A stretch of DNA of 64,000 nt, from the NCBI RefSeq assembly GCF_900476395.1, contig NZ_UIHB01000002.1, positions 310,001-374,000 of the forward strand, read 5' to 3'. How positions within the stretch are numbered: the stretch's first letter is position 1; each line of letters begins with the position of its first letter. A program made the translations under genes and the position numbers. Below the pieces are notes generated by a model. That model did not search any database and had not been told where the DNA came from. It saw nothing but the letters and a program-made list of their open reading frames with translations. Source of the DNA: Xanthomonas euroxanthea. Lineage in GTDB: Bacteria > Pseudomonadota > Gammaproteobacteria > Xanthomonadales > Xanthomonadaceae. Below are positions 1 to 7,988 of the stretch, piece after piece.

Positions 1-51
1 GCCTACGGCGCCGACTGCCGTTCCCACCATCGAATTTGATTGGGTCTTCAT
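1..51 (-). CDS. N-terminus of small 2-TM membrane protein (runs off the left edge)
   Basis: Only the first 17 codons lie in the window. They begin MKTQSNSMVGTAVGA and match the start of the 125-residue membrane protein encoded at 27904-28281. The ATG overlaps the stop of the next lipoprotein gene as ATGA, the same junction seen in the second copy, so the two genes are probably translationally coupled. Function unknown. The call rests on the conserved junction and the similar N-terminus. Confidence 0.6.
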   Translation of the reverse strand, partial: MKTQSNSMVGTAVGAVG

Positions 52-362
52 TTGGCGTAGGCCCTCCAAGTGCCGTCGCTCTTGGCGTAGCGCAGGTTCT
101 TGCTCACGGGGACAGGCACCTGCCGGCCCTCAATGTTGAGCACGGCCTGGCCGCGCGTGTCGCAGCGGTAGCCCTCGGCGCCTTCCGCTTCCACGCAGCC
201 GGTGAGTTCGAAGTTCTGGATGTCGGTGACCTGGCCAGCGCCACTCTGTTGAAGCAGTCTGACGAACGCTCCCTTGGCTTTGTCAGACGAGGGCTTGCCA
301 CTACAGGCAGTGAGGCCCAAGGCCATGGTCAACGCGACCAGGCCGATCCATGCGTTTTTCAT
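48..362 (-). CDS. Small lipoprotein, copy A
   Basis: A 104-residue protein with a short basic N-terminus, a hydrophobic stretch and the lipobox LTAC with Cys at residue 20, so it should be lipidated and anchored in the envelope. The start is supported by an AAAGGAACG ribosome site just before the ATG, conserved in the second copy (28278-28592). The mature part has two more cysteines, in TGCVEAEG and YRCDTRG. It lies downstream of the periplasmic protein gene at 408-1160 and upstream of a 2-TM protein, apparently one operon. I do not recognise the family. Confidence 0.8.
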   Translation of the reverse strand: MKNAWIGLVALTMALGLTACSGKPSSDKAKGAFVRLLQQSGAGQVTDIQNFELTGCVEAEGAEGYRCDTRGQAVLNIEGRQVPVPVSKNLRYAKSDGTWRAYAK

Positions 363-407
363 GTCGTTCCTTTTGCTGGGTAATGGGAAGGGCAGGCGAA
401 GAGGGCC

Positions 408-1160
408 TTACTTGTCGCGATTCCCGTCGGGCCTGAAGGCAGCAATCCAGAGCCTGGTGTCTTTGAAGGGCGTCAGCATTCCTGAGGGTCCCGGGTGCAG
501 GTCGGCGGTCTGAATGAAGCCGGCTACCCACGCAACTCGTAGCGACACGTCCACCGCGCGATCAGCGACGCCGGGGCGGCTAACGTTGACGACAAAGGGC
601 TGGGCCGGAGGGTTGGGACCCGTGGAGCGCTGACCGCCCGTGTTGGGCTTGCTGGGCGGCACTCGGATGCCGCTCAACGTGTCCCGGCCCTTCCAGAGCG
701 CAGTGCTGTTGAGCTCCGCCGTCTCACCCAGGTCGTCGGTCTCGGTCACTGCGGCATCGAAGCAGGTGCGGAAGGTCTCGGTCGTCGAAGCTGTAGGACT
801 GGTCCAAATGCGGGCCTCCGCAGTCCAACAGGGAAGTGAGGTGCCCCACTCGGTGAAGGTCAGCGCGACCCGGGGCCAGTCCAACTTCCCGAGCTGGGCC
901 TGCTGGTGGTTATCGCCTTTGAACAAGTTGGGCAGCTTGCCGGCGCCATTGATCGGCGTGTAGATCGAGCCTGTTCCCTGACTGCCGGCCTTGCTGCCGG
1001 CGTTCGGCTTGATGCCCACCATCTGCTTGCCAGTATCTGCCAAGCCTTTGCCCAGCTGGCGAAAGAAGCCCGGCTTCTGTTCTTGTGAGTCCTGGGCCTG
1101 GGCGACGCCGGCCACGGTCAATGCGAGCAGGGCTGCGCCTGCGATCCTTGCGATGTCCAT
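408..1160 (-). CDS. Periplasmic protein of unknown function, copy A
   Basis: A 250-residue protein with a Sec signal peptide ending AGVAQA, so it should be exported. After the signal it has the motif KPGFFRQLGKGLADTGKQM, a Gly/Ser/Asn-rich linker, and a body with a cysteine pair (LPCWTAEARIW and FRTCFDAA). It is homologous along its length to the product of 28634-29395. It is the first gene of a leftward operon with the lipoprotein and the 2-TM protein, and a divergent XRE regulator starts about 100 bp away. No catalytic motif is visible and I do not recognise the family. Confidence 0.8.
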   Translation of the reverse strand: MDIARIAGAALLALTVAGVAQAQDSQEQKPGFFRQLGKGLADTGKQMVGIKPNAGSKAGSQGTGSIYTPINGAGKLPNLFKGDNHQQAQLGKLDWPRVALTFTEWGTSLPCWTAEARIWTSPTASTTETFRTCFDAAVTETDDLGETAELNSTALWKGRDTLSGIRVPPSKPNTGGQRSTGPNPPAQPFVVNVSRPGVADRAVDVSLRVAWVAGFIQTADLHPGPSGMLTPFKDTRLWIAAFRPDGNRDK

Positions 1161-1264
1161 GAAATCCCCGTGTGTTGGTGGAGGGTGCTACATTTCATGA
1201 AGAGTCTGCCATGCAGTGGAGGAGCAAGTCATGCTGTCCGGCCAACTTTTCAACATTCGTTCAC

Positions 1265-1594
1265 GTGCCGAAGGCTTCTCCCCGAGCTCTCTTTGCTGCC
1301 CGCCTGAAACAGGCTCGGGAACTGCAAGGCATCCCAAGCCAGCGGGCTTTGGGGGTGCTGATGGGGCTTGATAAGAAGTTGGCCAGCAGCCGGGTCAATC
1401 GCTATGAGAACGAGACCAGTGGCATTGACCTGGATGGGCTAGGGAAGCTGGCCGAGACACTTGGAGTGCCTATGGCTTACTTGGTGGCGGAAGATGAAGC
1501 GACCGCAGAGGTGGTGTTGGCGCTTTCCGAATTGTCACGTGACGAACGAGCTCAAGTTGTCACATTGGTCAAGAAAAAGCTCGAAAAGAAGTGA
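1265..1594 (+). CDS. XRE-family transcriptional regulator, copy A
   Basis: A helix-turn-helix protein of about 109 residues from the GTG at 1265, or longer from the in-frame ATG at 1211. The N-terminal half has the Cro/C1-type fold signature: FAARLKQARELQGIPSQRAL, then SRVNRYENETSGIDLDGLGK and a helix ending in GVPMAYL. The GTG start is preferred because the protein then matches the regulator at 29504-29866. A perfect TTCATGAA palindrome at 1194-1201 in the divergent gap is a candidate operator. It probably controls the leftward envelope operon and perhaps the HEPN/protease genes that follow. Confidence 0.7.
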   Translation: MPKASPRALFAARLKQARELQGIPSQRALGVLMGLDKKLASSRVNRYENETSGIDLDGLGKLAETLGVPMAYLVAEDEATAEVVLALSELSRDERAQVVTLVKKKLEKK

Positions 1595-1620
1595 ATCCCC
1601 TTAACCATAAGTGATTCCGA

Positions 1621-2811
1621 ATGCGCGCCCGATACGTCATTCCTTTCACCCGCCGGATCATCATCCCCGACCATTGGGAGATCCCATTTCAAGCAGGGGT
1701 ATGCCGAGTTCGCGAAGAGGCTGGAATCGCCGTGGCGCTGGAGGTTGTTTTTTCCGGCCAGCCGGTAAACTTGGCGCCTAAATTAGTGCAAGAGCCGGGA
1801 GGAAATTTCCGTCTGGTGAATGAAGATCATAATGTTGAATTTATTCGAGTGCAGCTCGTCGATGCAATGGCTTTCCTCAGTTGCTACTTTGATATTGCAC
1901 TCGAGATGGACGAAGTTGAGGCATTCTACGAGGCGGAGACGCCGGAAGAAGATGGAAAAATAGAAGTTAAGTCATTCAAGTCGGGAAGGCACGTCCCTAA
2001 TCTTCCAATTCTCTTCGATTTATTGAGTCGAGCTATTTTTTGCGCCGAAGGGACCTCCGGGCCCCGCTTTGAAGCCACTTTAGTATCAAGTGCTCGCCAT
2101 GCAATGGGTGAGAAGCGATACATAGACTCATTTAGATACTATTTTCTATTGATTGAGGCGTTATATGGTGGCGGACATTTCAAAACCGTCGCCCTTAAGA
2201 GCGTTCTCAAGGCAGATGTTGAATTCAAGAATATGGTGCATCAAGCATTCGAGCATCTTAAGAGCTTTGATGTTGCTCGAATCAATAAGCTATCAGAACT
2301 GCTGTCGTTGCCAGATAGTGTTGATGGATTGATAGATCATCTGGTTGAACAGCGCGGAATCTACTTTCACAACAATGTTCGCCGTAAGGGCGCATGGCGG
2401 CCAGAGCGGCAGCAAGAAGCCCATGCCTTGGCGCTTTTCTCTGCTTTGGTAGCGCAAGAAATTTCTCAAAAGGCAGCAAGCCCGATGTTCTCAAAGGAAC
2501 TTGTGGGTAGGCATATGGAATCTGCAAATAAGGCGGGAGCAAAAGTTGTGTATCAAATAAATTTCGATTATAAGGCAGTTGGCGAAGGTATTCTAAGAAG
2601 TAGTCATCTTATTGTTGACATGCCTGGAACCAAACCAACGCCCGCAGCTGTTTTTGAAGTCATGAAGATGTTCATTAAATATTTTGAACAAAACGTGCCA
2701 ATGGGGAGTCTGGAGCGAGCAGCCTGCGTGGTCCAGGGGACGGGGGAAAAGGTGTTTGAAATGACTTTTTCTATGGGCGGAAACGTTGTCATGCCTGTTG
2801 GCTCAGAGTGA
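1621..2811 (+). CDS. HEPN-type protein (candidate RNase/defence component)
   Basis: A 396-residue cytoplasmic protein without signal or membrane segments. The helical central part contains EQRGIYFHNN, with Arg245 and His250 forming the Rx4H motif of HEPN domains, many of which are metal-independent RNases in toxin-antitoxin and abortive-infection systems. The N-terminal 130 residues look beta-rich and could be a sensor. It starts 26 bp after the XRE gene and is followed 6 bp later by a trypsin-like protease gene, so the two very likely form an operon. The DNA is visibly more AT-rich than its neighbours, suggesting transfer. The HEPN call rests on the motif and predicted helices, and the family is not recognised. 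Confidence 0.6.
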   Translation: MRARYVIPFTRRIIIPDHWEIPFQAGVCRVREEAGIAVALEVVFSGQPVNLAPKLVQEPGGNFRLVNEDHNVEFIRVQLVDAMAFLSCYFDIALEMDEVEAFYEAETPEEDGKIEVKSFKSGRHVPNLPILFDLLSRAIFCAEGTSGPRFEATLVSSARHAMGEKRYIDSFRYYFLLIEALYGGGHFKTVALKSVLKADVEFKNMVHQAFEHLKSFDVARINKLSELLSLPDSVDGLIDHLVEQRGIYFHNNVRRKGAWRPERQQEAHALALFSALVAQEISQKAASPMFSKELVGRHMESANKAGAKVVYQINFDYKAVGEGILRSSHLIVDMPGTKPTPAAVFEVMKMFIKYFEQNVPMGSLERAACVVQGTGEKVFEMTFSMGGNVVMPVGSE

Positions 2812-2817
2812 TGCTCA

Positions 2818-3861
2818 ATGTCAGTCGAGCCGGGCGTGGAGATTCTGAAGACGCTTTGGGAGAAGAGCTCGGTAGGCGAGTGGAAGATCGCTCAGTTGCG
2901 TCCTTTAAAGCTCTTGCCTGCGCAGGGATATGGGGAGGACTATTTTCGGATAGCGAACCGGTTCGAGTTTCCGACGACTCATAGGAGTTTTAGCTTCGGG
3001 CAGCTTGTTGAGTCTACGGGTTCTACCAACAGCTTTCTTAAACAAAGCATTGTTCCTGTTGTTGCCCTTGTTGCCGGAGCTTCTTTTCTTCGAGTCATTG
3101 GAACTGCTTTCGTGATCAGTGCATCCGGCTTGGTCATGACGGCAGCCCATGTGCTCCTAGACCCAGAAGATTCTGGTTATGGCGGTGCTATCAATGAAAA
3201 TGGAGCAGTCCGTTTTGACGGTAATATTCAGATGGGAGTTCTCTTTCCCTTGCCGTCTACGAGCTACGGCCCAAGCGCTGTCCGGTTCGCCCCATTTCAG
3301 TCCAGTAGGTTCTGGGGAGGCTGGAAGGAAAGTCCGCTCTTCCACGAACGGGATCGGGTGGATTTTGACACCGATGTGGCTATATGCCGGCTTTTGCCGC
3401 ATCCAGGTGGGGCGTATCAGCCCCTGAACCTTTCACTCAGGCCTGTAGAAGTGTCGGAACAGGTGTTTGCGATTGGCTATGCGGAGATGGACGATATCCC
3501 GGTTCGCTATGTGGATGGTGCAGTCGTGTTGGGCCAGTTTAGCCAAGACCTATACGTCTCGGTTGGCACGACCACCGCTGTCCATCTGGACAATGCTCAG
3601 ACGCGCTCTGTGTCTACGCCCGGCCCGTGTTTTGAGTTCGACGCGAGGATCCCTGGCAAGATGAGTGGTAGTCCGATTCTCGGAGGCGATGGGGCAGTCA
3701 TTCGCGGAGTAGTCAGCAAGAGCCTGTCAGGAGAGCGCCATGCGTTTGGCGCCTTACTTGGACCCGCGACCCATCTTCCACTTTTTGACCAGGAAAGCCT
3801 CAAGGACCTGATGGCGAAAGGATCCGAAGGCGTTCCGAGGATTCAGGGCACTGGCCTCTAG
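2818..3861 (+). CDS. Trypsin-like serine protease
   Basis: A 347-residue protein with a complete chymotrypsin-fold triad: His111 in TAAHVLLD, Asp186 in DTDVAICRL and Ser283 in GKMSGSPI. No signal peptide is visible, so it is probably intracellular. Residues 1-85 precede the protease domain and may bind a partner. It follows the HEPN gene by 6 bp. Trypsin-like proteases are known as effectors or processing enzymes in several antiphage systems, and the coupling to an HEPN protein suggests either cleavage that activates the HEPN protein or a shared death effector. That partnership is inference. Confidence 0.8.
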   Translation: MSVEPGVEILKTLWEKSSVGEWKIAQLRPLKLLPAQGYGEDYFRIANRFEFPTTHRSFSFGQLVESTGSTNSFLKQSIVPVVALVAGASFLRVIGTAFVISASGLVMTAAHVLLDPEDSGYGGAINENGAVRFDGNIQMGVLFPLPSTSYGPSAVRFAPFQSSRFWGGWKESPLFHERDRVDFDTDVAICRLLPHPGGAYQPLNLSLRPVEVSEQVFAIGYAEMDDIPVRYVDGAVVLGQFSQDLYVSVGTTTAVHLDNAQTRSVSTPGPCFEFDARIPGKMSGSPILGGDGAVIRGVVSKSLSGERHAFGALLGPATHLPLFDQESLKDLMAKGSEGVPRIQGTGL

Positions 3862-4007
3862 ACTTCGGACAAGACGGCAATAGGAATGCCAGCAAAGTCC
3901 AACCAAATTTTGATCCTAGAGTCCATCTCGGCCGGCTAATTGAGCATCGCCAGGAGGCTGGTGGCCGACCTCCACATTCTCGTTGCCGTAGCGGAGAGGC
4001 GGGGGAG

Positions 4008-4847
4008 TCACCTGTAACGGGCAGCCCCATGCGTGCGCACAAGCACCTGGTCGCCCATAAAGCGTGGCAAGGTCAGCCCACCACAGGAGATCTTATTCAG
4101 CGATTTTTTTAGGCTTTTCATCCGACAACTTGGGTAAAAGAACCACGTAAAAGCCGGGAAGTGGCGCTCTGACGCTCGGGCCAACTCCCTTTTATCAGCC
4201 CAGCTGATGTCAGCATCCATCAAGCGCTCCCCGAAGGTCTGGCGTAGCGCTGAGAATCCGCTTTTTTTGATGCCATGAGAGCGCAAGTATCGAGCGAACT
4301 TGCTCCTAAGCCATGCGGCTGTGTCGGCTGTTCGCTCCCTCTGGCTGGTGGGAAAGAGTTCCCGCCCGTCCTTGTTTTTGATGGCTGCGACGTAGTCCGG
4401 AAACCCGGCATCAAGCAACACTTTCGGCACCGGAATTGACCCTGTGTTATGCCTCTGTCGAGTTCGGTATTTGGAGGCAGTGGCGCTTTCCGATTCCGGC
4501 GCAGCTCGATTCTTGAGCACGATGCACATCAGCCCGGCGGGTTCGATGATGTCGTCGATAGACAGCGCAGCCGCCTCCGATGCCCGGACACCCATGTAGA
4601 GTCCGAGCAAGGGTGCCCAAAAAAGTAGCGGTTCGTTGGCTGCCCATTCATCGTAGGCCGGAGATGCGAAAATCTTCGCTAGGTCGCTCTCAGCAAGACG
4701 CTGCGGGCGTTGGCGGTGAGATTCGGCATTCATAACAAATGCTGTGCTTGCGGTGCTGCGAGGTGTTCGAAAGGTTACTTTGCCAGGTAGGCGTTGATTG
4801 AGGAGAGAGGACAGATGTTCGGCAGTAGGCGTGCTGGTGATGCTCAT
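4008..4847 (-). CDS. Companion tyrosine recombinase, probably degenerate
   Basis: About 279 residues from the ATG at 4847. The first catalytic-arginine box is clear (LLGLYMGVRASEAAALSIDD), but the usual HxLR box reads SALRQTF, with Ser in place of His. The end is unusual (HFPAFTWFFYPSCR), with no canonical GH box, though a tyrosine is present. It lies on the same strand, about 180 bp downstream of the full integrase at 5029-6420. It could be an inactive partner or directionality factor, or simply a decaying second integrase. Element B has no equivalent. Confidence 0.6.
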   Translation of the reverse strand: MSITSTPTAEHLSSLLNQRLPGKVTFRTPRSTASTAFVMNAESHRQRPQRLAESDLAKIFASPAYDEWAANEPLLFWAPLLGLYMGVRASEAAALSIDDIIEPAGLMCIVLKNRAAPESESATASKYRTRQRHNTGSIPVPKVLLDAGFPDYVAAIKNKDGRELFPTSQRERTADTAAWLRSKFARYLRSHGIKKSGFSALRQTFGERLMDADISWADKRELARASERHFPAFTWFFYPSCRMKSLKKSLNKISCGGLTLPRFMGDQVLVRTHGAARYR

Positions 4848-5028
4848 GATTGAATTCCGAAAGGGTGGAGAAGGAAGGGTGGAGAAGGGCGTTGAGGTTT
4901 GAGCCGGCTGCGTCAGTCGTTTGGCCTCCGTCTTCAGTTGCCCAGCAACGGGGGGCGAAGCAGGCGACATAGCGGTGGCGACAGCACCGCAACAAGGTTG
5001 CAAAACCGGACATCAGGGCAGGGCACGG

Positions 5029-6420
5029 TCAGGGGTAAAACTTGCTCGGGTCCGCCAAACACTCCGAAAACTGGCCACGCTCATACTTGGGCAACTCGAC
5101 CGGCGGCTTGTATTTCGCCAGAATTCTGATCTGCGTGGCCCGAGCAAGCTTGGGCTTCTTGTGGAAATACGCGTCATGCAAGACGGGCACGTTCTTCCGC
5201 AGCGAATGGCCGGTAATGAGGGCGATGTCTTGGTCGGACACGTTCTTGTGGTGAAGCTCGGTGGCAAGCGTGTGGCGGAAGGTGTGAGCGCCGATCCCCT
5301 TTCCGAAGCCCAAGGTCTTCATGTAGCTGCTGAACTGGTTCACCGCGCCTTGGCTGTAGCGCGCATTGGTCTCACCCGTTTCCCGGTTCACGCCCGCAGA
5401 CAGATGCGGAAAGAGTCTGGGATGGCCAGTAGCCTTGATGTCCTCAATGAAATCCAGGAAACCAGCATCCAGCAATGGTTTCGGGATGGGCAGCGTGCGA
5501 ACTGCTGCTTTGCCTTTTAGGCTTTGACGGCTCCTGTCTCGATCCTTATGCCTGAGATCGGCGTCGACCGTTTTTTGGATGCGGATACACCAGACCTTGG
5601 CCTCCTCAACGATGTCCGCGACCTTCAATTGAGCGAGCTCGTTGATGCGTGCGCCCGTGTAGAGCGAGATCATGGGCAGCCACCACCGATGCGGATACTT
5701 CTTGGCCCAGGCCGGGAACGTCTTGGGTGAAAAGATGCGCTGAAGCTCTTCCTCGTCGAACAAGCGCTGGGGCTTGTTCGTGTCCACGACCAGGTCTTTC
5801 TTGATTTTCGGGAACGCATCCATTGGCGATATGGGAATCGCCTTGGCTTTTACTAGATTGCTGAAGAAGGTCACCAGGAACCGCCGGTGCTTCTCCAGCG
5901 TGGCGGGAGCGGGCGGCGTCACGCCAAGTTCTTTGCCACGGGCAACCGCCTGCTCGAACGTGTAGTCCCGATACTTAAGGTCGGACAGCAAGAGCGGGGG
6001 TGCCCAACGCATCAGGTCCCAAAGCTTGTAGATGTGAGCGTGGTCGATGCGCGAGACAGGAACGTCACCACAGGCAATCCGTAGGAGCTTCAGCGTGCGA
6101 GCCGTGTCGTCGACGGTTTCCTTTGCCAGGCAGCACCGCTCGCGATGGCCGAGGTAGTCCGAGATCTCGACCGACAGCAGTCGAGCAGGAGAGCAGAGGG
6201 GTAGGGGCTCGGGGTAGAGCGTCCGATTCTTACTGAGGCGCACTCTACGGGAGCGCTCATCCGCGCGGTCAAAGAGCTCCAGGGCGTGGATGGCGGCTTC
6301 GCGACCCGTAATGTTGATTTCGGAGGCCCGGACGTTGCCGACATGGACATCCTTGATTTGTAGGAGCCCAAACGGGGAGGTGATGTAATCGCGGAGCTGT
6401 TGCTGGACGATAGAGGACAT
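5029..6420 (-). CDS. Tyrosine recombinase/integrase, element A
   Basis: A 463-residue site-specific recombinase with all boxes: arginine in LYTGARINELAQL, His379 and Arg382 in HTFRHTLATEL, His405 in ITGHS and Tyr418 in LHDAYFHK. It ends in a tail (GQFSECLADPSKFYP) almost identical to that of the integrase at 31616-33016, so both belong to one subfamily. The start at 6420 is chosen because it aligns with that homologue and has GGAAG as ribosome site inside an inverted repeat. Expected role: integration and excision of element A. Confidence 0.9.
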   Translation of the reverse strand: MSSIVQQQLRDYITSPFGLLQIKDVHVGNVRASEINITGREAAIHALELFDRADERSRRVRLSKNRTLYPEPLPLCSPARLLSVEISDYLGHRERCCLAKETVDDTARTLKLLRIACGDVPVSRIDHAHIYKLWDLMRWAPPLLLSDLKYRDYTFEQAVARGKELGVTPPAPATLEKHRRFLVTFFSNLVKAKAIPISPMDAFPKIKKDLVVDTNKPQRLFDEEELQRIFSPKTFPAWAKKYPHRWWLPMISLYTGARINELAQLKVADIVEEAKVWCIRIQKTVDADLRHKDRDRSRQSLKGKAAVRTLPIPKPLLDAGFLDFIEDIKATGHPRLFPHLSAGVNRETGETNARYSQGAVNQFSSYMKTLGFGKGIGAHTFRHTLATELHHKNVSDQDIALITGHSLRKNVPVLHDAYFHKKPKLARATQIRILAKYKPPVELPKYERGQFSECLADPSKFYP

Positions 6421-6426
6421 TGCTTG

Positions 6427-6477
6427 CTTCCATTGTTTCAATGGAAGTAGTGATAAAACAGCCCGGAAATTCGTCAA
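6427..6477 (-). promoter_or_regulatory. Integrase promoter and overlapping inverted-repeat operator, element A
   Basis: Reading leftward there is a -35 TTGACG (6472-6477), a 16-bp spacer and a -10 TATCAC (6450-6455). Then comes a perfect inverted repeat CTTCCATTG/CAATGGAAG with a 3-nt spacer (6427-6447) ending 6 bp before the integrase ATG and containing its ribosome site. The same arrangement, with the same spacer lengths, precedes the integrase at 33016. The 16-bp spacer also carries half of an 11-bp inverted repeat (6455-6465 with 6484-6494) followed by a T-run on the plus strand. A repressor site or RBS-masking hairpin is likely. Confidence 0.65.
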
Positions 6478-6639
6478 TCAAAACGGGCTGTTTTTTTCTT
6501 TTCCTGAAGCAAACTCTACCGCAACGGTGCCACATGGACTTGCGCCAAAATTATTATGTCCGGTTCCAACCCGGCAGATCCATGTAATTCAATGATTTAG
6601 ATCTGGTTGGCGAAATATTTTTGAGTGATTTGCCCTGGC

Positions 6640-6760
6640 ATTATTGTACTGTTTAATGCAAATAAGCTAACTAAAACAGCTCTTATGTTAGCTTTTAAGG
6701 TGTACCGTTCCTAAATAATCAATCAGATGTTAGTATTATCTCGGTAAATAAGGCGGCCAA
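6640..6760. other. AT-rich att-like region, element A
   Basis: In the gap upstream of the integrase, GTACTGTTT (6646-6654) and AATAAGCTAACTAAA (6661-6675) recur in the same order upstream of the second integrase (33230-33259). AAGCTAAC (6664-6671) is inverted as GTTAGCTT (6687-6694), and further GTTAG/GTTAA motifs follow. Repeated short motifs in AT-rich DNA next to a tyrosine integrase fit arm-type binding sites or an attachment region. The exact core is not resolved. Confidence 0.4.
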
Positions 6761-6778
6761 AAACGGGAGTTAACTAAC

Positions 6779-6901
6779 ATGGACCCCTTTGAGGGCGTGG
6801 TGCTGGACTACCTGCGTGCGGACCGCGCGCTGTTCGTCAGCAGCCAGTGCTGTATCGGGCTTCCATGGGGGGGGGCAATCCGAGCACCGAGTCCGCACTG
6901 A
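6779..6901 (+). pseudogene. Fragment of a conserved hypothetical gene
   Basis: From the ATG at 6779 the plus strand reads MDPFEGVVLDYLRADRALFV, which I recall, not firmly, as the start of a conserved proteobacterial hypothetical protein. The frame is disrupted at a run of nine G (6867-6875) and soon stops. Nothing intact continues into 6902-7077. Treated as a gene fossil. Confidence 0.35.
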
Positions 6902-7077
6902 TGTTGCTGGGTGACGGCATGCCGTGCCGGGAGGTGGCTTTGAAATTTTTGCTAAACGTCTCGGTCCCAAGAGCGACTCATGGTCATCATATACGTGCCC
7001 CCCTGGCTGCCAATGGCAGCGTGTGAGCAACGCCGTAATTGATGATTTCATTCTGTCTAACTTGGTGAGAGGCGCCA

Positions 7078-7821
7078 ATGTCTAATGAAGGAAAATTTCT
7101 GAATCACATCTTTCGCGTCGCTTTAGTCTTGGCGAGTTGTATAAAGCCACCTATCGCTCAGGCAGCTCCGGCTGATGGCATTCCAGCCGGTGATTGGCGC
7201 GGAATCCTGCGCACGAGCGAAGCCACAGGCCCGGTCTATGTCCGCTTGAGTGAGCGCGCTACAGGTGCTGGTGGCCCGCAGACCGCGGACTTGCGGTTTG
7301 GGCCTCCCTTCAACTGCTCTCTGGAGTTGCGGGCGCAGAACGATGGTTACGCAATGCTGTCGCGCAATGGTGGCAAGTTCTGCGACGTGCAGACCGGTAA
7401 ACAGGCTCAGCTTCGGGTGATGGATGAGACAGCAGAGAGCATAGAGCTCACAGTGCTGGGACATGAGCAGCCTCTGGTCGTCACCCTAGACCAGAAAAGG
7501 GCAGAGTTGGCCGAAGCCGGTCGCTGGCGAGGTGCGGGCCTCATGGCCTCACAGTTAGAGATTGTTGCGACCAGCGTCCGGCCTGGGGATGTGCTTGGTC
7601 GCCTGCGCTATGGCGCTCCCAGGGATTGTCAAGTCGAGTTGCGATACGCCGGCCGCGTCGATGGTGCGTTGACTGCATGGATCGGCGCTAATGACCGTGG
7701 ATATTGCCGTCAGCTCAGCGACGGCCAAGCCGCCATGCAGGTTCGTCCGGATGGCAGCGCGACGTTTTCGATGTTCGTCAGGGGTCAACGCGACACGGTG
7801 TTTTTTGAACGTGTGCCTTGA
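7078..7821 (+). CDS. Secreted protein with an internal duplication
   Basis: A 247-residue protein with a signal peptide ending in PIAQAA, hence periplasmic or extracellular. The mature part holds two similar halves. Each starts with a GxWRG motif (residues about 38 and 144), passes through RFGPPFNC or RYGAPRDC, and continues to a second cysteine (GGKFCDVQTGKQ and DRGYCRQLSDGQ). Each half therefore probably has one disulfide in a beta-rich fold. It sits between the integrase att-like region and radC, a slot empty in element B. Family not recognised. Confidence 0.75.
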   Translation: MSNEGKFLNHIFRVALVLASCIKPPIAQAAPADGIPAGDWRGILRTSEATGPVYVRLSERATGAGGPQTADLRFGPPFNCSLELRAQNDGYAMLSRNGGKFCDVQTGKQAQLRVMDETAESIELTVLGHEQPLVVTLDQKRAELAEAGRWRGAGLMASQLEIVATSVRPGDVLGRLRYGAPRDCQVELRYAGRVDGALTAWIGANDRGYCRQLSDGQAAMQVRPDGSATFSMFVRGQRDTVFFERVP

Positions 7822-7988
7822 TGCGCGCTAGGTATAGCTACGCACACTATCGCGCCAGCAATCACGTTCTTGGAGGATGTCGTGCCCTGGCGCTATCACT
7901 CCTGGAATCAAGGTGCTTACGAAGACCCAGCCGCTCGGCCTCGGCCAAGCCGGGTTTCAATTGCGTAGGTGACAAGTGTCGCGCGGCT

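Noticed and set aside
6867-6875. Run of nine G, with another at 34867-34875, as phase-variation switches
   Set aside because: Both lie in gene fossils with other lesions, so slippage would not restore a protein; decay is the simpler reading.
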